Shown here piece by piece: positions 23,339 to 36,514 of a stretch of 64,000 nucleotides of DNA. Origin of the DNA: Amylostereum areolatum. Its lineage: Eukaryota > Basidiomycota > Agaricomycetes > Russulales > Stereaceae. Each line of letters begins with the position of its first letter. Positions within the stretch are counted from its first letter, which is position 1. A program made the translations under genes and the position numbers. Location of the stretch: contig SAXG01000004.1 of the NCBI GenBank assembly GCA_012932865.1, positions 310,001 through 374,000 on the forward strand. The letters run 5' to 3'. The notes beneath the pieces were generated by a model. It ran no database searches and was not told the origin of the DNA. It was given only the letters and a program-made list of their open reading frames with translations.

Positions 23339-25783
23339 GGTGCGGGGATCGGGGACCAGGAATGCACGCAGATGCGGTCTACTTATAAGTACACGATCGA
23401 GAATACGAAGGACGGGAAACAGGCCGGGAGCATCAACCAGGATTACGCTCGCAACGCTCTCCCCTCCTTGCACACGCACGTGATACACCCCTCTCACATT
23501 GATCGGGCGGGGGAACCCTAAAGACTCATGAGAGGCACAGCGGCCCCACCCCCGCCCTTCTCCCGTTTCCTGGCTCCCCCCCACCGCCCTTCACCATCTT
23601 CCATCTCCGAGGCTTACCTTCTCAAGTTCCTCCTCTTTTCCGCTCTCCAACACTCCACCTACGCATCCTGCCCTCTTCCCCGTCCGCTCCTCACCTTCGC
23701 CGACCCGGTTGTCGCATCACCAATCACCTTCTCAATCTTCCGTTCATTCATACTCTTCCGTTCCTTCTTACCGCTCCTCTTACCCAGTCCAAACGTGAAG
23801 AATTTCGCTGGTCCGAGATCACGAAAAACCCTTGCGGGAAACGCTCCTAGATTTAGGTCAACACCAGCGAAAATCTGGGCGTTCAACGTTGTGAAGTTCG
23901 ACTCACCTCCCGCTGTGGCAATCTCCCTGACCAGACATTCGTGCAGTGCAGACGAGGCTCAAGGCTGACATCTTCCGGTTTCTTTGCCGCAGGTCAAATA
24001 CAGAACGACTACTATCTTCTGCATAGGGTGACTAGCCGCAGGTTGCTCGATAGTCGGGCAAGTTTGAAAGACCCTGAACGACGATTTCGGGGGGCAGTCT
24101 CTAGGTTACATTCAATACTCTCGAGTTACATTCGATCACAGACATTTTCAGCAGTGCCAGTGCCCTTTACCGCCAATAGCCAACAGAACCAGGCAGTCCC
24201 AACTTCGACGCGAAAAATGTAACGAACTGCTTTTCTGAAGGCCACCACCAGTAAGTTCGAGTGCAGGTGTTACGACCAGAATGACCAGGCCTCTTCAAGC
24301 TTCAAATTTCAATTTCAGTCTATCAATTTCTCCGGCATCTCGGCGCCTCGCCATCTGCCGAATTACCTCAATACTACGCCACAAATGAGCGATGGCCGTT
24401 GGGAACACGCCTCGAGGAGGTCACGGTCAACGCTGCCAGATCAGAAAGCCGACGCCGCGCTCTTACGCTATACAAACCACACGATTCGTTATTTCGTCAA
24501 AGGGGTCGCCCCGGGCCATCGCACACGCGAATGCGAAAATCGCGATTGAACGCGTTCGAAGCATCTCTCTTTCCCCATCGTCGCTCCAACGTCTGTCGGA
24601 TCCTTCTCTCAGGTCGCCGTCCAGGGGTCCTGGAGCGCATCGGAGTGCTGTAAAAGGTCAGGCGTGCGTTAATCGCCCTTGACATATCTTCGTGAGGATC
24701 ACCTGGGGATGATTCATCGGCCACAGCACCGACTCACACGTCTGAGAACACCTTGTTCTTATTTCCGCACCCCGAGGCTACCGCGGCCATCCTGCAAGGT
24801 TGCGCCGTCATGAGTATATCGGTATTACATGACAAGCACCTGCATAGGGTCAATGGCACGTTTATTCAGCATATTCTACATCAGTGGAGCGTCAAGAACC
24901 AGGACCGCGGACCCACTGGTAAACCAAACTCGGTCGCCGACGTAGGGTGTGAAGTCCAGTATATATATGCGTACGCCGTTGCCTTCCCTCCATCGAAGGA
25001 TACACGAAACAAGCCCTGTGTTGAATAGTGGCAGCAGCCTGCAGGCAAAGGCGTGGCCGAACTCACACTCGAGCCACCACCGGGATTCAAAGCGGCTGCG
25101 GGGGTGAGAACGGGTCCCACATAGCGCAGGAAACAAAGGGTGAGTAAGGTGGGGTAGAACGCTCCTTCAGAACACGAGGCGATTGGGCTCCGTAACGAAA
25201 CCAATACGGGAAACGAGTGAACCTTGATTTCCCCCGATTGCGCTCGCGCGTGTGTACCATGCGTCCGATCCTTCGGCCGGTCCTATGGGCTATGCGATGC
25301 CACGTAAGGGTTTAGAATGGAGTCGAGGGGTCAGTCAGCGCTACGACGTTTGCCATGGCAATACCAGCACCCAGTCGAGAGATCGAGCGCGCGAAAGTGG
25401 CCAAGAAGCGCAAGCTTTGTTCCTGCGTGGAAAATCAAGGTACTCGTCGCCGTTTGTGTCAGTGACGATATCTGTTGTACTATCGATGAGAGCAATTTCT
25501 TTGAGGGGAAACCAGCGGCTGCTTGTGTGCGGATGATTTTTAGAAGGAAGGCGTGAAGAGCGTCGTGAGCGACACTGAACGTCGAAAGCAAGAATAGTGG
25601 GCGACTCGGAGCCAAACAGCGCGTCAGCACTGCCACGCGTCCACGATGCACGTGCCACCTTCCGCCCCGTCGCCGACGGTCCACCTCTGACTTCAGCGAC
25701 AATCGCCAAGTCCACCGGCTCTGTTCCAGTCTGTTCCTCTTCGTTAATCGTTGCTAAACGACCCAGGAAATTTCGTGCCGCCC
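23339..25783. other. Intergenic region
   Basis: 2.4 kb with no supported gene. The part near the zinc-cluster gene start is GA/CT-rich and probably its promoter. Two short copies of GTTACATTC occur 22 bp apart near 24105-24135. Open frames in 24.4-25.7 kb show no domain. Confidence 0.45.
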
Positions 25784-28403
25784 ATGTCGGACAGACGTCG
25801 CGAGATCGAAGAAAAACGCGCTAAACTCGCCGAGTTGCGCAAGGCGCGCGCCGAGCGTCAAAGACAAGATATCGACCGACGTAACAACCCCGTTCCCGAC
25901 GTGCGTCCTTCAGAATTGTTGCTTTTTGTTGGGTATATACTGACGTTCCACCAGCACTCACGACGCGATGTCAACTCGCTTGTCACCGACATTCTCGGTG
26001 AACGATCTGGCACGCGCACCCCCGACATCGGTACCCCCACCTCCTCTGTTCCCGGCACCCCTGCGCTAGGACACGCTCTCGATCTTCCTGGACCGTCATC
26101 TTTACGACTCAGTGGGCTCGGAGGCTCGGGATCGGGACGGCTGAGCAGAACAAGTGATGTCGGGTCGGACAGGTTCAGTCTCGGCACAACCCTCGTGCAG
26201 TCGGGGACGGACAATGCTATGGAAAGGTGTGTGGCATACGCTGGGTATGGTTTTAAATTTGGTAGACTCAAAAGCGTTTCGCAGGACGATCACACCACGC
26301 TTTGTTCCCGATCTTATTGATATCGAGCAAGAGCTGTACGAACTTCCCCAAAGGGTTCGTGTCTTTGCCCGCTACCGCTCTCCGCTCTCTTCCTCCTTCA
26401 GTCCGTCGGCCCTCCTATCTAATCTTCGTATCTATGTTTCTCCCTTTAGGAGCGCGTCGTGTACAACAAAGAGATCCAGACAGCCAACTTCGACGAGGAC
26501 GAGGACGAAACACATGCAGAGGGCGAGCGACTGTTACTCCAGCGCGAACGGGAAGCGCTGGAAGTCGAGCGGGAGCGTGCACGAGAGGCGGAGCTTGAAG
26601 CAGAAAGCGTGCAACTCGACCGCGAAATTGAAGCTGAGATCCGGGGTACGTTCATCCTTTTACTACCTATGCGCTCTTTCCATCTCCCCCCCAAGTCGTG
26701 GCCGTCCTGACACCCCCTTTCCTCTCACAGATCTCACGGACGAAGAGCGCACGAGCATCGTGACCGCGCCCGAGTTCTTGGATTTTGTCGAACACTCATC
26801 GAAGATTCTGCAGCGTGCGTTGAATGACAGCTATGATTACACGCGGGATTACCGAGAGCGAGGGGATACCGGAGGGTACGTCTCCCCTATTATGTCTCGA
26901 ACACTGATGCTTATTGTACCGCGTGTAGAGACGAGTCTGAGGGCAAGCGCGTGAAGCGTATCTGTGCCTTCTGGGACGAACGATACTGCAAAAACCGTTC
27001 GATCACCGACGTCGACTGGTCACCTAAAGTGCGTGGACCTATTTTTAGTAGGTGTATTATCACCGATCGCAGCGGTGTACCTACGCGTCGACGGGTCTAG
27101 TTCCCTGAGCTTTGCGTTGCGTCGTACAACAAGAACGCGGCGGCACCCAACGACCCCGACGGTATCGTCGCGGTCTGGAACATGCATCTCCTTGAACGGC
27201 CGGAATTTGTTTTCCATTCCCAAGTGCGTCACCGTACGCTTTCTCCTCCGCGTCGGGCTTGCTTACAACCCTTCATTTCTGGTGTCGCAGTCGGACGTGC
27301 TCTCCGTTACCTTCTCCCCCTTTCACTCTAACCTGGTCTTCGGCGGGACGTACTCAGGTCAGATCCTGTTGTGGGATACCCGCTCGAAGCACCTCCCCGT
27401 TCTGAAAACGCCGCTGTCGGCGGCGGGGCACACGCACCCCGTTTATGCGATGCAGATGGTTGGTACGCAGAACGCGCACAATCTCATCACGAGCAGCACC
27501 GATGGCATGGTCTGCAGCTGGCTCGTCGATATGCTCGCCCAACCCCAAGTCGGTGTCCCCTTGTCCTCCTTTTACTCTTGGCTCACGACGATCAACGACA
27601 GGAAACGCTTGAGCTGGTGCACGCCGGCCACAATAAGACGGGCGAGGTGGCGATCACGACGCTCGACTTTCCGGACAACGAGACGACGACACTCTGGGTG
27701 GGCACGGAAGAAGGAAACGTCTACCAAGCGAACCGGTACGACCGCGCGGGGGCCAAGGCGGGGCTCAACCAGCACGACGTTTACCGCGGACACGCGGGGC
27801 CCGTGTTCGGGCTCGACTTCCATCCTCTTGTAGGCCCTGTGGATTTTTCGGATCTGTTTTTGACATGTTCGGCGGACTGGACGGTGAAACTCTGGCGCGC
27901 GCGGTCGCTTGCGAAGCCTGCGTCAGCACCCGCGACGGTCTCGCCGCTGTACTCGTTCGACGAAGCAGACGACTACGTGTACGACGTCAAGTGGCACCCG
28001 GCGCACCCGGCGGTGTTTGGGTCGGTGGACGGTTCGGGACGGTTCGACCTCTGGAATTTGAACATGGACACGGAGGTGGGTGTGCGCTCTATCCCCGCTT
28101 ACATGCTCCGTGTTTCTTTCGATGTACGATTTGGTTGTTGACGTGTGACGTATCTCGCAGGTGCCGGCGGTATCGACGGTGGTCAGTCCGGAACACGCGC
28201 TGAACAAGCTGCAGTGGGACCACAAGGAGCACCGACGGGCTGTGATGGGGGGCAGCGAGGGAAAGCTGTACGTATACGACATTGGGGATATGGCGATACC
28301 GCGAGAGACGGAGTGGAACGATATGCAGAAGACGATGGGTGCGCTGGTAGGAGGCGGGCACGCGAACGGGGTCACGGAGGGCGTTATATCGAACGGACGG
28401 TGA
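25784..28403 (+). CDS. Cytoplasmic dynein 1 intermediate chain
   Basis: The protein starts [18 protein letters not shown], the charged N-terminal coiled coil that binds dynactin p150. A Ser/Thr-rich linker follows, then [17 protein letters not shown] and a Glu/Arg coiled coil. The C-terminal half is a WD40 propeller with clear blades: [65 protein letters not shown] and [18 protein letters not shown]. This is the dynein intermediate chain, the cargo- and dynactin-binding subunit of the minus-end microtubule motor (NUDI/IC family). About nine introns keep frame throughout, and the sequence here shows no indels. Start and stop are unambiguous. Confidence 0.92.
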
Positions 28404-28766
28404 GGCGGAGCGTGTACGCCTTCACCGGTACCGCGGATTTATGTATATCTTTCCCGTTCACCGCCAGTAATAATATACCAGATCTTATTTAGTTCGGACA
28501 TGACGGTGAATTAGCCGGCTGCGTCAGTGGTGGAGGCGGGACCCCGGTGTGAGACGGAATTCCGGACGGGGAGCCATGCTCGTCCGCGAGAGCCAAGCAC
28601 ATCTCCGTTGCGTGGGGGAGGAGAGGCAGGGTATAAATAATGGATGGGAGAGGGTGGCGGGGAGAATTGTACAAATAGTTCGCTGGCCGTGAGCAGTCGA
28701 CGTACGACTCACATGAGCGGAAGTACAGAGATTTCGCGGAGTGCCGCCGACCCGCCGAGTGTGAGC
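28404..28766. promoter_or_regulatory. Promoter and leader region of the aminotransferase gene
   Basis: 363 bp between two same-strand genes. An in-frame ATG at 28713 lies within it and would extend the next protein by 18 residues. No defined factor site was seen. Confidence 0.35.
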
Positions 28767-30909
28767 ATGCTCTCCCGCGTGCTATCCGCCTCCCCCCTCC
28801 GCTCTCTCGCGGCCTACCTTCCCTCCCTCAACGCAGTATCAGCATCCTCCGCACGCACGATGTCTTCCGCTCAAGCATTCAAACAGGTGCGCCACCGGCT
28901 TCGCGCGCACGGGACCGTGAGCTCAGATCAGCCTAACATCGCCTTCTCCTTGTCTTCGCCGTCCTAGGCCTCCCACAAGTGCGCCTTTTCCCTTTTCGCT
29001 TAGGCGATCGCGCTCATCTCGCCTTTGTTTACAGTTTGCTCGTGTGAGTGCACCGCCCCTCGTCACTCCATCGTCTTATCCACTCCGCTCATCTCCGCCA
29101 TCGCCTCCCCTTCAGCATCCCAGGCCCTATCGAGGTCGCAGATGAAGTCCGTCAACCTCCCACGACCTGCCTTTCTCTGTCCCATTTCCTCACACATCCG
29201 TCTCGCAGGTTCTATTTGCCAATGCCCACCCCTCCGTCTCCCACATGTCCGCCGACTTCACGCGTGTTTTCGGCGATAGCGTGCGCATGATGCGGTGCGT
29301 TTCCTCGCGCCTACTACCCCGGACTCCCCATCCTAACCATCTCCATTCTTCAGAGAAGTCGTCTTCACCAAATCCGCCCAGCCTTTTCTGATCTCGGGCT
29401 CTGGCACGCTCGGATGGGATCAGGCAAGTTCCCGATTTTGTTCCCCCCCCGTCGTCTCGTCTCCCGAGAAGGCTGATCTTCGTTGATGTACGTACAGGTC
29501 TCCGCCAACCTTGTCGAACAGGGTGAGAGCGTGCTCGTGCTCAACACTGGTTACTTTGGCGACAGCTTCGCCGACTGGTGAGCGCTACCACGCCGTTGTT
29601 CCCCCGTTCATTACCCAATCGTCGGACCCGACTTCATAAAGCCTCTCCACTTACGGTGCCCAAGTCGATCAGATCAAGGCTGATTTTGGCGCGACCGTCG
29701 ACTTGGCCGAGGTCGCAAAGGCGCTTTCTTCCAAGAAATACAAGGCTGTGACCATCACGCACGTCGACACCTCCACCGGTGCGTCCGCCCTTCGCATCCA
29801 ACCCTAACCTTGTTTTGCTCAGAGACTTCTTTCGCCTGCAGCTGTGCTCACGCACCCCCAGCCAATCGCCGACCTCGTGAAGAAACACTCGCCCGAGACC
29901 CTCGTCATCCTCGATGCCGTCTGCGCTGTGGCCAGCGAGGAAATCCAGATGGACGCGTGGGGCGTCGACGTCATCGTCACCGCCAGCCAGAAGGGCCTCG
30001 GGGCGCCCCCGGGCCTCAGCATCGTCGTCGCAAGTCAAAAAGCCCTAAAGGTAAACGCCACTCACCCCTCGCACATCCCCACAAACAGCCTCTTGCTTTT
30101 CTATCCTTGTTTCGAGATGATCTAAACGCGGAAATGAACTTGCCCAGGTCTTTGAAACGCGCGCGTCGCCCATCGCCGCATTCTACGCCAGCTGGAAACG
30201 GTAATCTGACGTCCTTCTATCGTCCCACAGGGGCTGCGCACTGACATTTCGCGACCGCGGCGTCCCGCATAGGTGGCTGCCGATCATGCAGGCGTACGAG
30301 AAAGGATCGCCCGCGTATTTTGCCACGCCGCCCGTGAACCTCATCTACGCGTTTCACGAGGCCCTCTCACAGATCACGAAGGGATCGCCTTCACTCCAAG
30401 AGCGGTTCGAACTCCACCGACAGACGAGTGCACGGATCAAGGCCGCTGCACAGGACATTGGATTAGCCTGCGTACCCGTTGATCCTCAGGCAGCCGCCAA
30501 TGGCATGACCGCGGTGCGTGTTCTTCCATTCTTTCACTGGGGCTTGACTGGTTTCTCACTCCAAAAATTCTCAGATATACTGCCCCGAAGGCGTCAAATC
30601 TTCAGAACTCGTCCCCGCTTTCCTGAAGAAGGGCGTCGTTATCGCTGGCGGCCTTGGATCGCGAAAAGGTGCGTTCTTCGACCATGCTCTCCGCGCAGCT
30701 CCGCTCACGTGTACCTTCATCAGATACCTACTTCCGCATAGGGTGCGTTGCATCGCGTCCCTCAAACCCCCGTTTCCACTAACGACGCCCCGGATTGTTC
30801 TTTTCACAGACACATGGGCGTCACCGTCGTCCAAAATGCACGCGGCGACCAAGACCAGATCGTCAGTACGTTGAAGGACGTTATCGCGGAGGCGAAGGGT
30901 GGCAAGTAA
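28767..30909 (+). CDS. AGX1: Alanine:glyoxylate aminotransferase
   Basis: A class V PLP-dependent aminotransferase that makes glycine from glyoxylate and alanine. Motifs in order: LLVIPGPIEVADEV, HPSVSHMSADFTRVF, FLISGSGTLGWDQ, EQGESVLVLNTGYFGD, VILDAVCAVASEE, and the PLP lysine in VIVTASQKGLGAPPG. The end is VVIAGGLGSRKDTYFRIGHMG. ATG 28767 opens a presequence-like stretch (MLSRVLSASPLRSL), while ATG 28860 (MSSAQAFKQ) starts at the mature enzyme. This would allow mitochondrial and cytosolic or peroxisomal forms from one gene. About twelve exons read through cleanly. The intron at 29424-29497 begins with GC (CAG then GCAAGT), since only that donor joins GWDQ to VSANLVEQG. Confidence 0.9.
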
Positions 30910-31765
30910 GTCAAAGAGGGCAAGGAAAGGGGGGGCCGACGCGCGCGTTTGTTTATCGACTACTCACCTACGGACTCCAGAAGGCAATCACCATTAATGT
31001 ATCATGGCATTCTCCCAGTGGCTGCTGTTACCCCGCTTGAGACGTGTTCAAAGCTGAGGGCTGAGTGCGCGCAAGTGTCGAAACTGTAGAAATGCGGGTT
31101 TGCTACGTACCGAACGTCGCGGTAGCCTTGTTTCTGACCTCTGCACACTCCCATCTAGTCGAACACAAGCGTGCACCGCGGACCTCCCCAAAATGATCTC
31201 CACTCGCTGCCTTTGTCCCGCGCGCGACCCTCCATTCATACCGTATCTCCTTTATAAGTTAAGCAATAAAACTACCGACGGCACTTGTAAATTCCGTGTT
31301 TTATGGATTGCCGGAGCCTGTCCTATGGGTTCATGTTGCCTATGTTGTCTCGAGACATGCCTATCTATCCATAGACCTACCGCCGCTGGTGGTTCTATCA
31401 GTCATATATCGTACTTATATCATATATCATACTTACCTCAAGCATTCGACTCGCGCCGATGATTCAATGCGATACATACAGTCTGCGCCTACAGCTCCAC
31501 ATGTAGACGAGGTCAGTCAGGGTGGCACGAACAAAGACAAGTCCGCCTCCGAAAGCCGTCCTCGATGTTACATTTCACACCACCACCATATTTCGATCCC
31601 AGCCATTGCAGTCTCGAATACGCTCACGAACCCTGAGGTCTCCTCAAGCCTGAGAGCAGGGGCCCATGAAAAAACTAAGATTAAGAATTACAAACCCACG
31701 TTTGAGATGTACCCAATCTAAACACACGCACACACACACACATACGCAACGATCACGCAAGCTGC
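30910..31765. other. Convergent intergenic region
   Basis: 856 bp between converging genes with no supported coding sequence. It contains repeated ATATC/ATACTT steps near 31404-31440 and a CA microsatellite at its right end. Confidence 0.45.
31722..31743. repeat. CA microsatellite
   Basis: A run of about eleven CA units with one G interruption lies just beyond the sulfite reductase stop codon, in its probable 3' untranslated region. Confidence 0.8.
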
Positions 31766-34700
31766 TCATGCGGCGGCCTGCCGATGAACGCCCTCCCCAC
31801 CCATGCCCTCGTACCATGCCTTGCCCTCGGTCGTCGCGGAGATGTATCCTGCCCGAATCACGAAGTCGCCGAAGCGCTCGTCGTCCAGCCTCTCCAACGC
31901 GTAGTGCTTGATCATCGGCTTCAGAATGGCGAGGATCTCCGGTTCGGTGACGCTCTCTGCAGAACCTGGTCAGCAGGAGGCTCTCGTGCGGGCGCCGAAG
32001 GCTGGGCGACATACCCCTGTATATTTTGTTGAGGCGCTGGCCGTGGTATCCACCACCGAGCAGCATCAGATAGGTGCCGGGAGCTTTGCCTACGAACGCG
32101 ATCTCTGCACGAGTCCGTGAGCAAACCAAGTCGAGAGAGAGGGAAGATAAGACGAACCCGCCAGATACGGACGCGCGCATCCGTTCGGGCAACCCGTCAT
32201 TCGCATCACAATAGAGTCGTTTCGCAGGCCGTTGTCCTCGCAGATCTTCTCGACCTTGTCGATGAGCAAAGGGAGGTACTATCGGACGCGGTGTCAACCA
32301 ACGACATCCAGTCTCCACGAGAATAAATCAAACTCTTACTCTCTCAGACTCCGCCATCGCCAAACCTAAACAAGGCGACGGATGATCAGCCCCTCACCCT
32401 GCTACCAACCATCTCGAAAAAAAAGGACATACCACACGTCGGGAACGCAACGCACGCCGACGACGACAAGCGCAAGCCCGAGAAGTTCAAGTTATCCAAC
32501 TTGTACAGCGACAACAAACGCTTGATCTCGGGCAAGTCCTCGGTCGCGACATCGGTTACCATAATGTGCTGGTTCGCGGTGAGACGGAAACGGCCCCTGT
32601 GGATCTTCGCGATCTCCCTGAACGCGGTCTTGAAGTTGCGGTCGGGTTCGTCTTGCACGCGCCCGTTTTCCACGAAGGCCGTGAAGTGGTGCTTGCCGTC
32701 CTCACCCGTGTGCCAGCCGAAGTCGTCGATGTTGCGGTCGAAAGAGTAAGGCCGTGCGGGTTGGAGGGACCACCCGAGGAGCTTCTCGACCTCGCCCTTG
32801 AAGACGTCGAGACCCATACGATCGATGGTGTACTTCAGCCGGGCGTTTTTACGACTAACACACAGCCGCAATAAGTACGTGAACCCTAAGCAGAAAGGGG
32901 TAGACATACTCGACACGATTTCCATTGTCCCGCTGGACGATCATGATTTTCTCCGCCACAACGTTGCCCTGGTCAGGAGTGATGAAGCCGATAACGGTGC
33001 CAGCACGAGGGTAGGTTTTCTTGTTGCCGTGAGTGACACCCATGCCTCCGCCTATGGAGACGTTGAAGCCCGCGAGCTCGCCCCTCTCATCGACGATGGC
33101 AATGAACCCAACGTCGTTGGCGAAGACGTCGACGTCATTTGTTGGCGGGACCGCGATAGCGATTTTGAACTGCGCAGATGTCAGAACCAGGAGTATACGC
33201 GATAAAGATGTTACCAACCTTGCGCGGCAGGTAAAATTCGCCATAAAGAGGCTCCTGCTCCTTCAGGACCTCACCCGCAACAAGCTTCTTGTCCATCCAA
33301 ATCTCGTGGTATGCAGACGTCCTCGGCAAAAGATGCTCGCTGACTGACTTCGAGAACGCGTAAACCTGAGCGTGCAGCTTCGACAGCGTCGGGATCGCCG
33401 ATACCAGCACATTCCTATCGCACATCTGTCAGCAAAAACGTCCTAACATGGAGAATGCGTCACAGAGACGCACCGGTTGACATCACCGCACGCCGCAAGC
33501 GTATCCATGAGTGCACGGTTAATCTTCTGGATCGACGGCTTCAGATGCTTTTTGATCACGCCGTGGAACTGGAATGTCTGCCTCGTCGTGATCTTGAAGT
33601 TGCCGCTCCCATGCTCGTCCGAGATGCGGTCGATCGCAAGCCATTGGTCGGGGGAGACGACGCCGCCGGGCAAGCGCACGCGAATCATGAACGCGTACGC
33701 AGGCTCGACGCCTTGCGCGAGGCGCTCGTCGCGGATGTCGCGGTCGTCTTGCTGGTAGATGCCGTGGAACTTGGTGAGCTGCGTGTCGCTCGGGGCGAGC
33801 GCGCCCGTAGTCTTGTCTTCAAGACCCTCCGCGATCGTCCCACGGAGGAAGCCCGACGCCGCCTTGATGTGTTCGTTCGTAATCGGGTCGGGCTCCGCTT
33901 CCTGGATTTCGATCGAGTCCACGCCTAACGCCTTCCACAGCAACGGTTCCCAAACCTTGTAGCCAGTCTCTGAGCCATCCGCATCCTGGTCGTCTCCAAG
34001 CCCAAGGTCTACAAAGCGCTCTCCACCTAATGACGACAACCTGGCGTCGAGGTCCTTGCCCGGCTTGTTGTAGTATTGGGCGTCCTCAGGGCGTGGCCAA
34101 TAGTGGCTGTCACCCATGCCGAAGACAGAGTACTTCAGGTTTGCGAGGGACTTCTCACCAGCGGCAGCGGCGGCATTGAGAGCTTTGAAAAAGTGCCTGC
34201 CGTTCTGAGGCGGCTCACCCTGGCCGGCCGTCGAAGTGATAAACACGACGTGCTCATCCTCCTGCTTGATCGTCTCAAACCCGGTGGAATCCAGGGTCGC
34301 GATGGTCGTCGACAGACCCCTCGCCTGCGCGCGCCCCGCAAGACGCTTCGCCTTCTTCTCCGCCGCACCACCGTCGGACGCGTAGAGGATCGTCAAAGGA
34401 GGCGCATCGATGCCGGTGAGAAGTTCGGCGTATGCTTGCTGGGCCTTGCGTTTGCGCGCGGCCTTGACGCTCTCGCCGAGACTGGTGACGAGCTCTGACG
34501 CGAGCTGTGGCTTCGAACGGACGAGCTGGGAGAGGTGGTTCTGTCGGTCGAGGAAGGCCTGAAGATCGTTCTTCACTGCGTCGGAGTCCAGCGAGAACGG
34601 TTCCTTGCCCTGCTGCTCCTTGCTGGGGTCCCAGCGGTAAAGGGGCCAGTAACCCGAGTCCACAGCCAGCTTGGTCTCCTTGAGAAGATCGAGCGCGGGG

Positions 34701-36514
34701 GACTCCTCGGTCTTGTAGGGAAGGTACGCGAGGACGACGCTAGGTCCATTGAATTTGTCTGCCTCCACGAGAGCCTGGAGAACTTGACCATACGATGCAT
34801 AGACGGCCACGCTGGCAACGTAGACATCACCATGGTTCATGGCGTACAACCCTACGTCGTGCTTGCGGCGTTCGACGTCCGCATTGCGGGTGGAGTACGG
34901 GACCGTGTCAAGGATCAGAACGTTCACGTTCAGCCCGGATGCGACGGCGTGGTGCAGGCCCGACGCACCAAGGTCGTATGACCAGGCATCGGACCCTACG
35001 ATCCAGCGCGACAAAAAAGGGAAGTACGTCTTGAGTGCCAACACACGCTCCGCGGCGGGATGCGACACGCCACCAGATTGCAGCGCTGCAACGATCTCTT
35101 CCCCGAGCTGGCGGCTCTTCGTGCCATCGTCCTTGGCCAGAATCCATCGACTCAGAAGCGAGTGCAGGTCTTGAGGAAGCAGCGCGTTTTGAAGGAGGTC
35201 CTCGACCGCTTGAATGAGCTCCGAACGGCGTTGAAGTTCACCTCGGATGCGTCCGAGGGCGAATTCGGGACTGGTCGCGAGCTCGCCCTGCGAGGAGACG
35301 AGTGCAGGGGAGTTAGAGATCTCCATGCGCTCTCCGAAGAGGTGCGAAAGGATCTTAGTGTAGGAAGACTCGTGCTTGGGTACATGGGGGGGCTTGGAGA
35401 CTGATGAATCCGCCGAAGGGGCGGCGCCCCACTGCAGCCGGGTAGAGGAGGGGAACTCGGAGGCGTCCAAGAGCTTTGAAAACTGGTCGAGGGTGAGATC
35501 GGCGGTGTCTCCCATATATGCGCTGGTTACGGTAGGCCGACTCTCTGCATCCCGTCGCTGAAGAGCGCTGACGACGTCAAGGAAAAGGGGCGTCCACTTC
35601 ATCGACCATCGTTGGATTTGTTCAAGCACGATGACACGCTTGGTAGTGGGTCGGATGACGGAAAGGAGGGACGATGCAGGGAGGGGTGTCACGAGGGACA
35701 CGTCTACGAACTCGACGCCCTCAACGTCAAAGTCAAGGCCAGAGCGACCCAAGGTGAAGATAGTGGTATGAGGCTCCTCACTGCCCCGCTTGACCAGAGC
35801 ATGTTGCGTCCGTCGCACGAGGGAGAGGGTAGCCAGTGCCGCCGACTGGTATGCTTTGAGGAGGGAAAGCGAAGCGGGATCGGTCGACAAAGTGGCAGAG
35901 GTAGGAGAAGGCGACCCAGAGGACGCGTCCCCATTTGCATGGCCGTTGGTGTGGCCATTCGCGTGCCCGTTCGCATGACCATTGGCCGCGCCGTTCGCAC
36001 CCGGTTTGTCCGCAAGAAGGAAGGGCTTGACCTTGTCCTCAGGGATCTCCTCTACGACATCCTGAGAGGAACCTTTATGGAAAACGTGCACGACGGCCTT
36101 CCGCTCCGTCCGGGCGAGGCGAGACGCGAGTAGGGCGTTATCGTGGGCCTGCTGTGCGGTGGAAGAGTGAATGAAATAGGGAACGGTGGACCGGAGGACG
36201 AGGACGTCGGAGAGGTCGTTTTCGGCGACGATATGGAGGACGAGCGGTCTTGAGGAAAGCTCGGGGAGGTAAGGGAGCAGGCGGGTCAAGGACTGGCTCG
36301 AGGCGGCGGTGTAGGACACGAGAGAGGCGGAGGAGTCGCGGAGGAGGGCGGAGGAGGGATCCGCACCGCGAGGGAGAGAGAGGACGGAGGACGGCCTCAG
36401 TCCGCGTTCCGAGAGGGATTTCCAATAGGAGGAAAAGGGAGAGTGCGTGTCGATCACGTCGTCCGAGGCCAGGCGGGCGACGCGGGCGACGGCGGCAACG
36501 GCGGGCGTGGACAT
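31766..36514 (-). CDS. MET5: Sulfite reductase [NADPH] beta subunit
   Basis: A very large protein (about 1450 residues) with the fungal Met5 layout. The first ~1,010 codons lie in one exon from ATG 36514 ([19 protein letters not shown]). A pyruvate:ferredoxin-oxidoreductase-like N-terminal half leads to a flavodoxin-like domain ([40 protein letters not shown]). Two sulfite/nitrite reductase repeats follow, with [19 protein letters not shown] and [12 protein letters not shown]. The sirohaem/4Fe-4S cysteines are in CVAFPTC and [19 protein letters not shown]. It reduces sulfite to sulfide in sulfate assimilation with the Met10 flavoprotein. Around residues 205-225 sits a [11 protein letters not shown] tandem repeat, a low-complexity linker. 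Smaller introns split the C-terminal third. No frame damage was seen. Confidence 0.93.
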
